Assembly (NCBI GenBank): GCA_020025425.1
Contig: JAHHSD010000032.1
Coordinates: 1-21,102, forward strand
Length of the DNA stretch: 21,102 nucleotides
Direction: 5' to 3'
Source of the DNA: Oscillospiraceae bacterium
GTDB taxonomy: Bacteria > Bacillota > Clostridia > Oscillospirales > Oscillospiraceae
The translations under genes were made by a program, and so were the position numbers. Of the stretch, positions 7,409 to 14,506 are shown piece after piece (position 1 is the stretch's first letter; each line of letters opens with the position of its first letter). The notes under the pieces were generated by a model that saw only the letters and a program-made list of their open reading frames with translations, ran no database searches and was not told the DNA's origin.

Positions 7409-8776
7409 AACCGTGTTCCTCCTCTTGTTGTCGGGATACTTGCTCTCGTAAATCTTCCACTGACGCAGCTGACGGTTCAGCAGGTACAGGCCCACGCTGC
7501 CGCAGATCAGCTCAGACAGTGGGAATGCCGCCCAGGCGTACATCAGACCGATTTTGGACAGCAGCCAGAAAATAGGGATCAGGCAGAAGATCTGTCTGGT
7601 CAGGGACAGCAGGATGCTTGGCTTGCCCGCACCGATGGCCTGGAAGAAGATCGGCATGGTCAGCGAAACCACCGCGGGCAGGAAGCTGGTGCCGATGATG
7701 CGCAGGGCGGGAACGCCGATTTCAAAGACCGCTGTGGCAGAATCCTTTGCAAAAATGCCCAGAAGCTGCGCCGGGATCAGCTCGAAGCTCACGATGCCCA
7801 CCAGCATGAAGCCCATGGATACCAGCATCACGCTCCATAGGATCTTTTTGCACCGCTGGAAATTATGCTTGGCGTATGTATAGCTGAGCAGCGGCACAAT
7901 ACAGGTCTGAAGTCCGTTCAGCGGGATAAAGAAGAAGGACTGGAGCTTGTAATAGAGACCCAGCACCGTCACCGCCTCGTCACAGAAGCTGGCCAGGATC
8001 ATATTCAGGGCCAGGATGTAGACGGTGAACAGCAGCTGCATGAAGATGGACGGAAAGCCCAGATAGTAGATTCGCCGGGCGTAGGCCGGCAGCGCCTCCA
8101 GCTTGGGGGGCTTGTGCAGGGCGGACACGGTGATCAGGGCGGAGACCAGCTGGCCCGCCACGGTGGCATATCCCGCGCCCGCGATGCCCAGGGCAGGAAA
8201 CGGGCCCTTTCCGAAAATCAGCAGCGGGTCCAGCACAATGTTGGTCAGGGCACCCGCCACCTGGGCCAGCATGGGCAGGCTCATGTTGCCCCTGGCCTGG
8301 TGGACCTTGCTCCAGACGCTCTCCAAAAATACGCCCAGGCTGCCGATGCAGACGATATGACCGTAGGTGACGGCGTACTCCACCGCCTGGGGCGAGGAGG
8401 CCGAGATCACCGAATATGGGCGGATAATCAATGCGCTGACAATGGCAAAAATCACCCAGCTGATCACAGCCAGCACCAGGCCGGTGCCCGCCACGCGGTA
8501 GGCCTTCTTGGTCCGGCCGTGGGCATAGTCCTGGGACATCTGGGTATTGACGCCCACACCGGTTCCCACCGCAATGGCGGTGATGATGAGCTGGATGGGA
8601 TAAATAACAGACAGGGCGGTCAGGCCGTCCCCGGAATACTGACCCACAAAATAGCTGTCCACGATGTTGTACATGGACTGGATCAGCTGGGCCAGCATCA
8701 CCGGCGGAGCCATGTGCAGGAGGATCTTCCCTATGCTTTCCTGTTCAAACAGGCTCTGTGCGGATTGTTCTTTCAT
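7088..8776 (-). CDS. MATE family efflux transporter fused in frame to a DarA/PstA-like cyclic-di-AMP receptor
   Basis: The frame encodes 562 residues. Residues 1-456 are a complete MATE transporter with about twelve membrane helices (for example LAQLIQSMYNIVDSYFVGQ near the N-terminus); such proteins export drugs or metabolites using Na+ or H+ gradients. Residues 457-562 are a whole DarA/PstA-type (PII-like) protein of 106 residues: it opens MKMITAVISKKDSDEV, carries the ligand-site signature GGFLSGGNTT (34-43 of this part) and ends GGATVFVTEVEQFEKM. These bind cyclic di-AMP. No stop codon separates them; the joint is only the seven residues NKRRNTV. Those codons include AAGAGGAGG (7418-7426), a strong ribosome-binding site 9 nt before the internal ATG at 7408, so free DarA may also be made. 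The start at 8776 has a weaker GAGGGTG site; the promoter is at 8825-8852. Confidence 0.9.
   Translation of the reverse strand: MKEQSAQSLFEQESIGKILLHMAPPVMLAQLIQSMYNIVDSYFVGQYSGDGLTALSVIYPIQLIITAIAVGTGVGVNTQMSQDYAHGRTKKAYRVAGTGLVLAVISWVIFAIVSALIIRPYSVISASSPQAVEYAVTYGHIVCIGSLGVFLESVWSKVHQARGNMSLPMLAQVAGALTNIVLDPLLIFGKGPFPALGIAGAGYATVAGQLVSALITVSALHKPPKLEALPAYARRIYYLGFPSIFMQLLFTVYILALNMILASFCDEAVTVLGLYYKLQSFFFIPLNGLQTCIVPLLSYTYAKHNFQRCKKILWSVMLVSMGFMLVGIVSFELIPAQLLGIFAKDSATAVFEIGVPALRIIGTSFLPAVVSLTMPIFFQAIGAGKPSILLSLTRQIFCLIPIFWLLSKIGLMYAWAAFPLSELICGSVGLYLLNRQLRQWKIYESKYPDNKRRNTVMKMITAVISKKDSDEVCGALAEAGYYFTKMATSGGFLSGGNTTLIIGTEADRVQQAVDIIRSNCSKRTEKVPTTIQLGSRSVSSTPEVVVGGATVFVTEVEQFEKM
7418..7426 (-). 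promoter_or_regulatory. Internal ribosome-binding site before the DarA part
   Basis: The minus strand reads AAGAGGAGG, stronger than the site before the MATE start, and sits inside the coding frame where it encodes Lys-Arg-Arg. Spacing to the internal ATG (7408) is 9 nt. Confidence 0.8.
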
Positions 8777-8824
8777 AACTCACACCCTCACGGAAGAACG
8801 CAGATTTCTCAATCATTGACCCCT

Positions 8825-8852
8825 ATTATATTCAATTTCGTCCCAGTGTCAA
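8825..8852 (-). promoter_or_regulatory. Consensus sigma-A promoter for the MATE-DarA gene
   Basis: On the minus strand TTGACA (8847-8852), a 16-nt spacer and TATAAT (8825-8830) match the consensus in both hexamers. The -35 hexamer overlaps the stop codon of the preceding DUF2974 gene, so the two genes have separate promoters even though they are close. Confidence 0.88.
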
Positions 8853-10054
8853 TCTCTCTTTGCGCTCTTTTTCTGCTCGGCAGCCTCAGCCTTCTGCTCC
8901 GCTTTTTTCCGGTTCCGCTTCTGGCGTTTCCCGGCCTGGGCCTGGATATCCCCCAGCATCATGCGGGCGTTGTTCCAAAAGAGCAGCTGTACAAAGTCGA
9001 TCAGGCAGTCCCTGGTCTCCTTATCCAGCTCGGTCATGGTCTTGGCAATGGTGAGCATCCCCTTGAGGCTCTCCTCCTTCAGGTCCGTCAGGGTCTCCGC
9101 CCCGTTGGTGGTCAGCACCTGAAACAGCGCGTCAACAAAGCGGCAGCGCTGCTCCACCGTCAGGCCATGCAGCCACTCCCGGAGGGCCAGACCGCCCTCC
9201 CTGGCCTGCTCGCTCAGCTCGGGCAGATGAATGAAGTGGTCCCCCATCACCTGCCAGGAGAAGCCGTCATGCTGCCACAGGCCCAGCTGGTCGCTGTCCA
9301 CCACAGTGTAGCGCTCCTCGTGCTCCAGCAGCATCCCCACTGTGGAGGAGCGGGGCACGATGCTGAAGATCCGGTCCTCGATCCGCTTGTGCTCGGGCAG
9401 GTCCAGGACTTCCACATGAAATCCGGGGCCGTCATTGGACCAGACGGAGGTGATCCGCCGCTGGACCAGAGGGGCGCAGTTGATTCCGGCATAGACCGCC
9501 AGGTTCCCGCCCTTGGAGTGTCCGCCCAGCCGAAGCTTCTTCCGCCGGAAGGTTCCAGCCACGGTATCCACATACTCCACCGCTTTTTTCTGGGCCGGCA
9601 CCTCCGGGACGCAGCTCAGCTCCAGATCCTCCCGCCAGCCGGCCAGGGTATCGTCTGTCCCGCGGAAGGCGCAGTAGATCTGCCCGTCTCCCGTGTCAAT
9701 GGCCAGGGCGGCAAATTGTTCGGCCCGCTCCCCCGCCGCGCTGACCTGGTCCACGCAGCAGCCCAGCTCCATTTTCCCAAAGCGGTTGGAGGCAGCCATC
9801 TTTTTCAGCATGTCGGGGGTCTGATCCGGGACCATCACTCCCATGTCGATCCGCTCCCCATCCGGATGGGCCACAAAGAACTTCTTTGCCGCCTGCGCCA
9901 GGGGGATCCGTTTCTTCTCCCCCAGGGGCGGAACGATCCCCTTAAAATCCAGATAGGACAGCTCCGATAAAATGAGGTTGTCCACCTCATTAAAGGGAGC
10001 CTGCTCCAGTGTCAGGTCTCCGCGCCAGTCCAGATAGTCCAGCAGATTTGCCAT
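8849..10054 (-). CDS. Mbeg1-like (DUF2974) alpha/beta-hydrolase protein
   Basis: The 401-residue protein matches the Mbeg1-like/DUF2974 family of Firmicutes. It opens MANLLDYLDWRGDLTLEQAP with NEVDNLILSELSYLDF typical of the family. The lipase-like features are CAFRGTDDTLAGWREDL (128-144) and the nucleophile elbow GHSKGG (178-183), with Ser180 as the expected catalytic residue. There is no signal peptide, so it is cytosolic. The C-terminal 30 residues are a very basic Lys/Ala/Glu tail. The substrate is unknown; a lipase-type esterase activity is inferred from the fold. ATG at 10054 is preceded by GGAGGAAAG. It has its own promoter (10112-10140), is divergent from the MerR gene and lacks a visible terminator before the MATE gene, so some read-through into MATE-DarA is possible. 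Confidence 0.88.
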   Translation of the reverse strand: MANLLDYLDWRGDLTLEQAPFNEVDNLILSELSYLDFKGIVPPLGEKKRIPLAQAAKKFFVAHPDGERIDMGVMVPDQTPDMLKKMAASNRFGKMELGCCVDQVSAAGERAEQFAALAIDTGDGQIYCAFRGTDDTLAGWREDLELSCVPEVPAQKKAVEYVDTVAGTFRRKKLRLGGHSKGGNLAVYAGINCAPLVQRRITSVWSNDGPGFHVEVLDLPEHKRIEDRIFSIVPRSSTVGMLLEHEERYTVVDSDQLGLWQHDGFSWQVMGDHFIHLPELSEQAREGGLALREWLHGLTVEQRCRFVDALFQVLTTNGAETLTDLKEESLKGMLTIAKTMTELDKETRDCLIDFVQLLFWNNARMMLGDIQAQAGKRQKRNRKKAEQKAEAAEQKKSAKRD

Positions 10055-10111
10055 GTGCTTTCCTCCGTCCCTTTAAGCCGGTCCGTCTTGTGCGGACCAT
10101 TTGATAGCCAT

Positions 10112-10140
10112 ATTATAGACGGAACGGCCAAGTGATACAA
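10112..10140 (-). promoter_or_regulatory. Promoter of the Mbeg1-like gene
   Basis: The minus strand reads TTGTAT (10135-10140), 17-nt spacer, TATAAT (10112-10117). It is back to back with the MerR promoter at 10172-10200, leaving about 30 nt between the two -35 elements. Confidence 0.75.
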
Positions 10141-10171
10141 GGGAACTTTTTTGAAAAAATGGAACTTTCTC

Positions 10172-10200
10172 TTGACCTTCCCCCTTATGGAAGGTATAAA
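10172..10200 (+). promoter_or_regulatory. MerR-gene promoter with an embedded palindromic operator
   Basis: TTGACC (10172-10177), a 17-nt spacer and TATAAA (10195-10200) form the promoter. Inside it, ACCTTCC (10175-10181) and GGAAGGT (10189-10195) form a perfect 7-bp inverted repeat with a 7-nt centre, the position and style of MerR-family operators. The spacer is 17 nt, not the 19-20 nt of activated MerR promoters, so autorepression is more likely than activation by DNA distortion. Confidence 0.75.
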
Positions 10201-10227
10201 ATGGCGTCTGAAAGGAGGATACCGGGT

Positions 10228-10881
10228 ATGAAAATCAACGAGGTGGAGGCCCAGGTGGGCATCACCAAAAAGAATATCCGCTTCTACGAGGAGCAGGGAC
10301 TGCTCTCCCCCCGGCGCAACAGTGAGAACGGCTACCGGGATTACGGCCAGGAGGAGGTAGACATCCTCCGCCAGATCAAGCTGCTGCGCAAGCTGGGCCT
10401 GCCCCTGGAGGACATCCGCAGTATGCAGGCCGGGTCCAGCACCGTGGCCGACGGGATGCGCCGGCACCTGGTCACCCTGGAGCGGGAGAAGGAGAACCTG
10501 GAGCAATCCATGATATTCTGCCGCAGACTGACCCAGTGTACGGGCAAGCTCCAGAGCCTGGACGCCCAGGCCCTGCTGGAGGAGATGGCCCAGCTGGAGG
10601 AGCAGGGTGCCACCTTCCAGAACAAGCAGAACCGGGATATGAAGCCCCGCCGCTATATGGGCGCCGTCGCTCCCGCCGCCATTATGTCGGCCCTGCTGGC
10701 CGCCCTCATTGCAATGCTGGTGTGGGCCTATCAGACCGACCCGGCGGATGCCCCGCCCCTTCCCCTAATCGTACTGTTCATCCTGCTGCTGGCCGTGGTC
10801 ATCCTCATGGTGCTGCTGGCCCTGTGGCAGCGGGTCAGAGAGATTTCAAAAGGAGAGATCGACGATGCGAAAAACTACTGA
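10228..10881 (+). CDS. MerR family regulator with C-terminal membrane segments
   Basis: The 217-residue protein begins with a MerR winged-helix domain: MKINEVEAQVGITKKNIRFYEEQGLLSPRR..GYRDY, residues 1-70, followed by a helical dimerisation region to about 135. Residues 145-168 and 178-200 are two hydrophobic helices, so the regulator appears tethered to the membrane, unlike classical MerR proteins that end in a metal or drug-binding domain. No cysteine cluster for metals is visible. ATG 10228 is the start because AAAGGAGG (10211-10218) lies 9 nt upstream; the frame is open further up but without translation signals. The next gene overlaps its end by 17 nt and encodes another two-helix protein, so both probably respond to a membrane-related signal. 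The operator at 10175-10195 suggests autoregulation. Confidence 0.9.
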   Translation: MKINEVEAQVGITKKNIRFYEEQGLLSPRRNSENGYRDYGQEEVDILRQIKLLRKLGLPLEDIRSMQAGSSTVADGMRRHLVTLEREKENLEQSMIFCRRLTQCTGKLQSLDAQALLEEMAQLEEQGATFQNKQNRDMKPRRYMGAVAPAAIMSALLAALIAMLVWAYQTDPADAPPLPLIVLFILLLAVVILMVLLALWQRVREISKGEIDDAKNY

Positions 10882-11110
10882 GCACCCCATGCGCATCCCC
10901 CGGATCACTGCGGCCGTTCTGATCATCGGCTCTCTGCTGCTGATTGCCGGGCTGCTGTACGGTTTCCGGTCCGCCAAGGTCCTCGCGATCTTTGACGTCA
11001 TCCTCTGCGCCGTCCTTCTGATTGCCGTGATCGCAGGGACAATTGTCGCTCTGCGTCAGCGGAAGCTGGAGCTGGAGCGCGGCGAGGAGGAGGAGGCCAA
11101 AAAGTACTGA
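10865..11110 (+). CDS. Small two-helix membrane protein, unknown family
   Basis: The 81-residue protein starts at ATG 10865, inside the last codons of the MerR gene, behind AAAAGGAGAG. Two hydrophobic helices lie at about 13-34 and 40-62, followed by a charged tail (RQRKLELERGEEEEAKKY). The layout of two helices plus cytosolic charged end repeats the C-terminal part of the MerR protein upstream, so the gene may have come from that region by duplication, or the two may interact in the membrane. Overlap with the regulator gene means coupled expression. I do not recognise a family. Confidence 0.72.
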   Translation: MRKTTEHPMRIPRITAAVLIIGSLLLIAGLLYGFRSAKVLAIFDVILCAVLLIAVIAGTIVALRQRKLELERGEEEEAKKY

Positions 11111-11155
11111 ACCCCGGATTTTCAATTACATATTGTATTATAAGGAGAGAATATT

Positions 11156-11467
11156 ATGTTTATCGTCAATATCGACCACATTCCCGGCAAGGAGCTGGAG
11201 GCCCTTGGTATGGTAAAGGGGGCCATTGTCTATTCCAAGAACTTCGGCAAGGACTTCATGGCCGGGATCAAGGGCCTGGTGGGCGGCGAGCTGGAGGGCT
11301 ACACCGAGATGCTCAATGAGGCCCGCCAGATGGCCGTCAAGCGGATGGTGGACGAGGCCGAGGCCATGGGCGCCGACGCCATCATCAACGTGCGCTACGG
11401 CTCCGCCTCCATGATGGCCGGGGCCGCTGAGATCATCGCCTACGGCACCGCCGTGCGCTATCTGTAA
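11156..11467 (+). CDS. YbjQ / UPF0145 family protein
   Basis: The 103-residue protein matches the YbjQ (UPF0145) family along its length. The typical blocks are GMVKGAIVYSKNFGKDFMAGIKGLVGGELEGYTEML, the helix EARQMAVKRMVDEAEAMGADAIINV, and a C-terminal GTAVRYL. The family forms small homo-oligomers of unknown function; the database label 'heavy-metal-binding' is not supported by metal ligands here, since there is no cysteine or histidine cluster. ATG at 11156 follows AAGGAGAG. It lies 45 nt after the small membrane protein gene and ends at a strong terminator, so it is probably the last gene of the MerR transcript. Confidence 0.88.
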   Translation: MFIVNIDHIPGKELEALGMVKGAIVYSKNFGKDFMAGIKGLVGGELEGYTEMLNEARQMAVKRMVDEAEAMGADAIINVRYGSASMMAGAAEIIAYGTAVRYL

Positions 11468-11480
11468 GGCCAGCAGCCCC

Positions 11481-11514
11481 AATGCGGCCGGGATGTCTCC
11501 CGGCCGCATTTTTT
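11481..11514 (+). terminator. Terminator of the MerR operon
   Basis: A perfect 13-bp stem (11481-11493 with 11498-11510) with a TGTC loop is followed by six T residues. Confidence 0.9.
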
Positions 11515-11586
11515 GCTACACCCCGCAAAAAGCAGGAAAAAACCGCCGATGTAACCTCCGGTTGACAGATTGGAACCCAAATTTGA

Positions 11587-11615
11587 TTGACTCAAAGGGG
11601 GAAACACGCTATCAT
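11587..11615 (+). promoter_or_regulatory. Promoter of the membrane-anchored XRE regulator
   Basis: TTGACT (11587-11592), a 17-nt spacer and TATCAT (11610-11615). A second TTGACA lies just upstream at 11563-11568 without a good -10 at the right distance. Confidence 0.65.
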
Positions 11616-11641
11616 CCAGGTAGATGAAAGGAGTGGGCGGC

Positions 11642-12886
11642 ATGACCTTAGGAGAACGGATCGCAGCCCTGCGGCGGGAAAAGGGTCTCAGCCAGGAGGC
11701 GCTTGGCGAGCTGGTTGGGGTGACCCGCCAGGCGGTCAGTAAGTGGGAGGCCGACCGGGCCATCCCCGACGTAGACAACTGCATTGCCATGAGCAGGGCC
11801 CTGGGCGTCTCCCTGGCCCGGCTGCTGGAGCTGGAGGAATCGGACCAGTCCGAGGGGCAGGATCCGGTCTCCTCCCCCGCCGTCCTCCCCGAGGAGGAGC
11901 TGGCCCGGCTGGTCCAGCGGCTGGACGAGCGGTACGCCGCCCACCGCAGGCAATCCCGGAGACGCTGGCGCTGGCCCATGATCCTGGTCCTGTCCGCAGC
12001 GCTGGTGGGGGGCGTCTGGCTCTATGAGTGGCTTCACAGCATGGACCGCTCCATTGAACATCTCTCCGGTGAGCTGGCCGGCTTGCAGGGGGAGATCATT
12101 TCCGGTGTGAACCAGGAGGTCCAGCAGTCCCTCCACGCGGAAAACAGCCTGATTGCCGACCAGCGGCTGGCGGTGGTGTCCGCTGACCTGGAGCAAAACA
12201 CCTGGACCTGGGAGCTGGCCGTCACCCTGAAGGAGGGGACGGCGGACACTGAGGTCCAATTTCTGGCCCGGCAGGAGGACGGGGTGGTCAGCTGTGACGC
12301 GGCGGAGGGAAACAACCTCCACTTCACCAGCCGCATCACCCTGCCCATCCGGGACTCCATCCCCCTCTATCTGCTGATTCACCGGGAGGACGGCACCAGC
12401 CAGACCCAGCTGCTGGACCAGACCCAGGGGGCCGAGGCCTACGCCATCAGCCTGGCCAATGCCTCTGTCACCTGGACCGCCCTCCAGCAGAGCGGCCTGG
12501 TCCAGGGGGCCTTCGAGGCGGTATCCCTGGACATCTTCTGCTGGAACGGAGCCGGTCTGGCCCGGCCGGTGCGCCCCGGACGCCTGGAGGTGGTGACCTT
12601 CTTGAACGACGTCCAGACCACCGCCTTCCCTGTGGACCTGGACAAGGGCATTGAGAACCGGGACGACTGGTTCCTGACCGCCAGCCTGGAGGTCCCGGTG
12701 GAGGTCCCCCAGGCCAAGGCGGGGGACAGGCTGACCCTGGCCCTGCTGGCAGAGGACAACTACGGCCGCCGCTCCTCCCAGCTCATCAGCTGCTACCAGG
12801 TACTGGAGGAGGGCAAGCTGGAGTATCTGCCCCTGGAGGTCATGGAACACAATGACGGTACCTATGGAACGGAGGTTTGGCAGTGA
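11642..12886 (+). CDS. Membrane-anchored XRE-type regulator with large extracytoplasmic domain
   Basis: The 414-residue protein has a cytosolic N-terminal HTH-XRE domain (residues 1-62; SQEALGELVGVTRQAVSKWEADRAIP), a charged linker, an Arg-rich stop-transfer stretch (RRQSRRRWRW), one membrane helix at about 111-128 and about 285 residues outside. The outer part begins with a coiled-coil-like stretch and continues as beta-rich sequence without cysteines needed for disulfides and without an enzyme motif I recognise. Similar XRE-TM proteins occur in Oscillospiraceae and Lachnospiraceae, usually as unnamed regulators. The topology suggests a one-component receptor that senses something outside and binds DNA inside. 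ATG 11642 is chosen for the AAAGGAG site 8 nt upstream. The next gene overlaps by 4 nt, so the two proteins are made together. Confidence 0.87.
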   Translation: MTLGERIAALRREKGLSQEALGELVGVTRQAVSKWEADRAIPDVDNCIAMSRALGVSLARLLELEESDQSEGQDPVSSPAVLPEEELARLVQRLDERYAAHRRQSRRRWRWPMILVLSAALVGGVWLYEWLHSMDRSIEHLSGELAGLQGEIISGVNQEVQQSLHAENSLIADQRLAVVSADLEQNTWTWELAVTLKEGTADTEVQFLARQEDGVVSCDAAEGNNLHFTSRITLPIRDSIPLYLLIHREDGTSQTQLLDQTQGAEAYAISLANASVTWTALQQSGLVQGAFEAVSLDIFCWNGAGLARPVRPGRLEVVTFLNDVQTTAFPVDLDKGIENRDDWFLTASLEVPVEVPQAKAGDRLTLALLAEDNYGRRSSQLISCYQVLEEGKLEYLPLEVMEHNDGTYGTEVWQ

Positions 12887-13341
12887 GACGGTATCTTTTG
12901 GGCTTTTTATGGACCTACCTCTTCTCCCTGGCTGTGACGGCCGGGCTGGTTTTCTTTGCCTTTTTCCATTGGTTCATGCAGGCGAGCCCCCTTTGGTTCG
13001 ATGTGCTGACCCTGGTTCTGCTCCTGCTGCCCTTCCTGGCCGGCGGCCAGCTCACCGGCCGCAAGCCGGGGAATCCGCCCCTCCGCTCCCCCGCAAAGGT
13101 TCTGACCCTTCTGCTGGTCCTCACGGTGGGTGTCTCAGCGTTGGACTGCTTCTCCAGCCTTGATTTCAGTGGTATGCTGGGTCTGACCGCCCTCCCCTGC
13201 CTGGGAACGGGCAATGTGGTGGTGATCCTGTTTCCCATCCTGGCCCCCGCTGAGAAGCTGATCAACTGTCTGGGCGGTGCCATCCCCGCCCTGCTCTTCC
13301 ATCTGGGCTGGCACTGGGGGCAGGAGAATGACCGGCTGTGA
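12883..13341 (+). CDS. Four-helix integral membrane protein, partner of the XRE regulator
   Basis: The GTG start at 12883 overlaps the TGA of the regulator gene as GTGA and has GGAGG 7 nt upstream; a TTG two codons earlier is only 1 nt from that site and is unlikely. The 152-residue protein has hydrophobic helices at about 4-26, 33-50, 65-85 and 100-125, with short loops. No transport or enzyme motif is visible and I do not recognise the family. Translational coupling to the membrane-anchored regulator makes it a likely partner, for example a modulator of signal transfer; this is inference. It ends before the bidirectional terminator at 13412-13447. Confidence 0.75.
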   Translation: MRRYLLGFLWTYLFSLAVTAGLVFFAFFHWFMQASPLWFDVLTLVLLLLPFLAGGQLTGRKPGNPPLRSPAKVLTLLLVLTVGVSALDCFSSLDFSGMLGLTALPCLGTGNVVVILFPILAPAEKLINCLGGAIPALLFHLGWHWGQENDRL

Positions 13342-13411
13342 GCTTACCTGCCGCTCCGGAGGTTTTCCACCCTTTTCTCCCAATGGTGCATATTTTTCTG
13401 AAAAACCGCAA

Positions 13412-13447
13412 AAAAGTCCTCCTCCGATCAACCGGAGGAGGACTTTT
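13412..13447. terminator. Bidirectional terminator, 15-bp perfect stem
   Basis: Positions 13412-13426 (AAAAGTCCTCCTCCG) pair with 13433-13447 around a 6-nt loop; A and T runs lie on both sides. It ends the XRE operon from the left and the AsrC-like gene from the right. Confidence 0.9.
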
Positions 13448-13461
13448 CGCCTTGATTGATG

Positions 13462-14340
13462 TCAGCCGAGGAGCTGCTTGGTGAAGTTTTCAACACCGGT
13501 GCGCTCCAGGTACAGGCCGAACCGCTCGCCGGCCTTGCCCTGGTCCTTCCAGAGGGTCAGGGTCTTTTCCAGGATCTCCAGCACCTGGTCGTGGGTGTAC
13601 ACGCCCTCCAGGGCGGTGGCCATCCGCTGGTGCTTGCCCCAGATGCCGCCCACCAGGACCTTATAGCCCACGGTGACCTCCTCCACAGCGTGGAAGGGAC
13701 ATGCGTCGATGCACTTGCCGCAGTTGGTACATAGCTGGCTCTGGCAGACCATCTTGCCGTCCTCGCCCTTGGCGCAGATCTTCATAGGACACTTGGCCGC
13801 CACATTGCACTTGCCGCAGGCCCGGCACTTATCGGGATCGTATTTGGGCACCCGCTGGCCCATGATGCCGAAGTCGTTCAGGCCGGGCTTGATGCAGTTG
13901 TTGGGACATCCGCCAATGCCGATCTTGAACTTGTGGGGCAGGGTCACGTCGTGCCAGCCCAGGTAGAACTTCTCGTGGAGCTCACGGGCCAGGGCCTGGG
14001 TGTCAATGAGGCCATGGACGCAGACGGTGCCCTTGCAGGGCACAATGGGGCGCACCTTGGCCCCGGTGCCGCCGCTGTACAGACCCTCGGTGGCCAGCAG
14101 CTCACACAGGGGCTCGATGTTCTCGTAGGGGACGCGCTGGATCTCGGCCGTCATGCGGACGGTCATGGACACATTTCCGTCTCCGTAGCGGCGGGCGGCC
14201 TCCGCCACACAGGCCAGCTGGCTGGCGCTGAGCAGGCTGTCCCCCGTTATGACGCGGATGGAGAAGGTCTCGCCATCCCGGTTCAGAATAATGCCTCTGC
14301 CCTTCAGCGACTTCTTTTCCTCTTCAGATAATTTTATCAT
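13462..14340 (-). CDS. AsrC-like siroheme / 4Fe-4S protein (nitrite/sulfite reductase family)
   Basis: The 292-residue protein resembles anaerobic sulfite reductase subunit C. Residues 1-90 form a ferredoxin-like half domain of nitrite/sulfite reductases (SMTVRMTAEIQRV). The siroheme and coupled-cluster cysteines are C102, C107, C145 and C149 (CKGTVC ... GGCPNNC). A ferredoxin insert follows with C172, C175, C178, C184 and C204, C207, C210, C214; the first set has a longer third gap (five residues) than usual. The predicted role is six-electron reduction of sulfite or a related oxyanion, in the cytosol. AsrA and AsrB are not adjacent, so the electron donor must lie elsewhere; the flavodoxin 160 nt away is a possible but unproven donor. 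Start: ATG 14340 is preferred because GAGG lies 9 nt upstream, while the ATG at 14349 abuts it. Confidence 0.85.
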   Translation of the reverse strand: MIKLSEEEKKSLKGRGIILNRDGETFSIRVITGDSLLSASQLACVAEAARRYGDGNVSMTVRMTAEIQRVPYENIEPLCELLATEGLYSGGTGAKVRPIVPCKGTVCVHGLIDTQALARELHEKFYLGWHDVTLPHKFKIGIGGCPNNCIKPGLNDFGIMGQRVPKYDPDKCRACGKCNVAAKCPMKICAKGEDGKMVCQSQLCTNCGKCIDACPFHAVEEVTVGYKVLVGGIWGKHQRMATALEGVYTHDQVLEILEKTLTLWKDQGKAGERFGLYLERTGVENFTKQLLG

Positions 14341-14399
14341 ACTATACATCCTCTTCAGTGGAGTCTATCGGCCGAAGCCAGTCTCCGGAAAATCGATCT

Positions 14400-14428
14400 A
14401 TTTTATCACAAATTTTCCTTTTTTACAA
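14400..14428 (-). promoter_or_regulatory. Promoter of the AsrC-like gene
   Basis: The minus strand reads TTGTAA (14423-14428), 17-nt spacer, TAAAAT (14400-14405), with TG before the -10. It lies just after the flavodoxin terminator, so the gene is transcribed independently. Confidence 0.72.
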
Positions 14429-14453
14429 GCCGAGCCGAAGGGGCACAAAAAGA

Positions 14454-14487
14454 GCCGCCCGGACCGCAGCTGTGCGGTCCGGGCGGC
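14454..14487 (-). terminator. Terminator of the flavodoxin operon, 15-bp GC stem
   Basis: Positions 14454-14468 pair perfectly with 14473-14487 around a 4-nt loop; on the minus strand the stem is followed by CTCTTTTTG. Confidence 0.9.
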
Positions 14488-14506
14488 AGTATACTTGTTG
14501 GAAAAA

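Noticed and set aside
7865..9970. A 701-codon plus-strand open frame across the MATE and Mbeg1-like genes.
   Set aside because: It is antisense to two well-recognised genes, its translation is rich in Gly, His, Gln and Leu as is usual for GC-rich shadows, and it matches no family.
11648..12850. A 400-codon minus-strand frame opposite the XRE regulator.
   Set aside because: Shadow of the sense gene; Gly/Gln/Leu/Val-rich translation without domain features.
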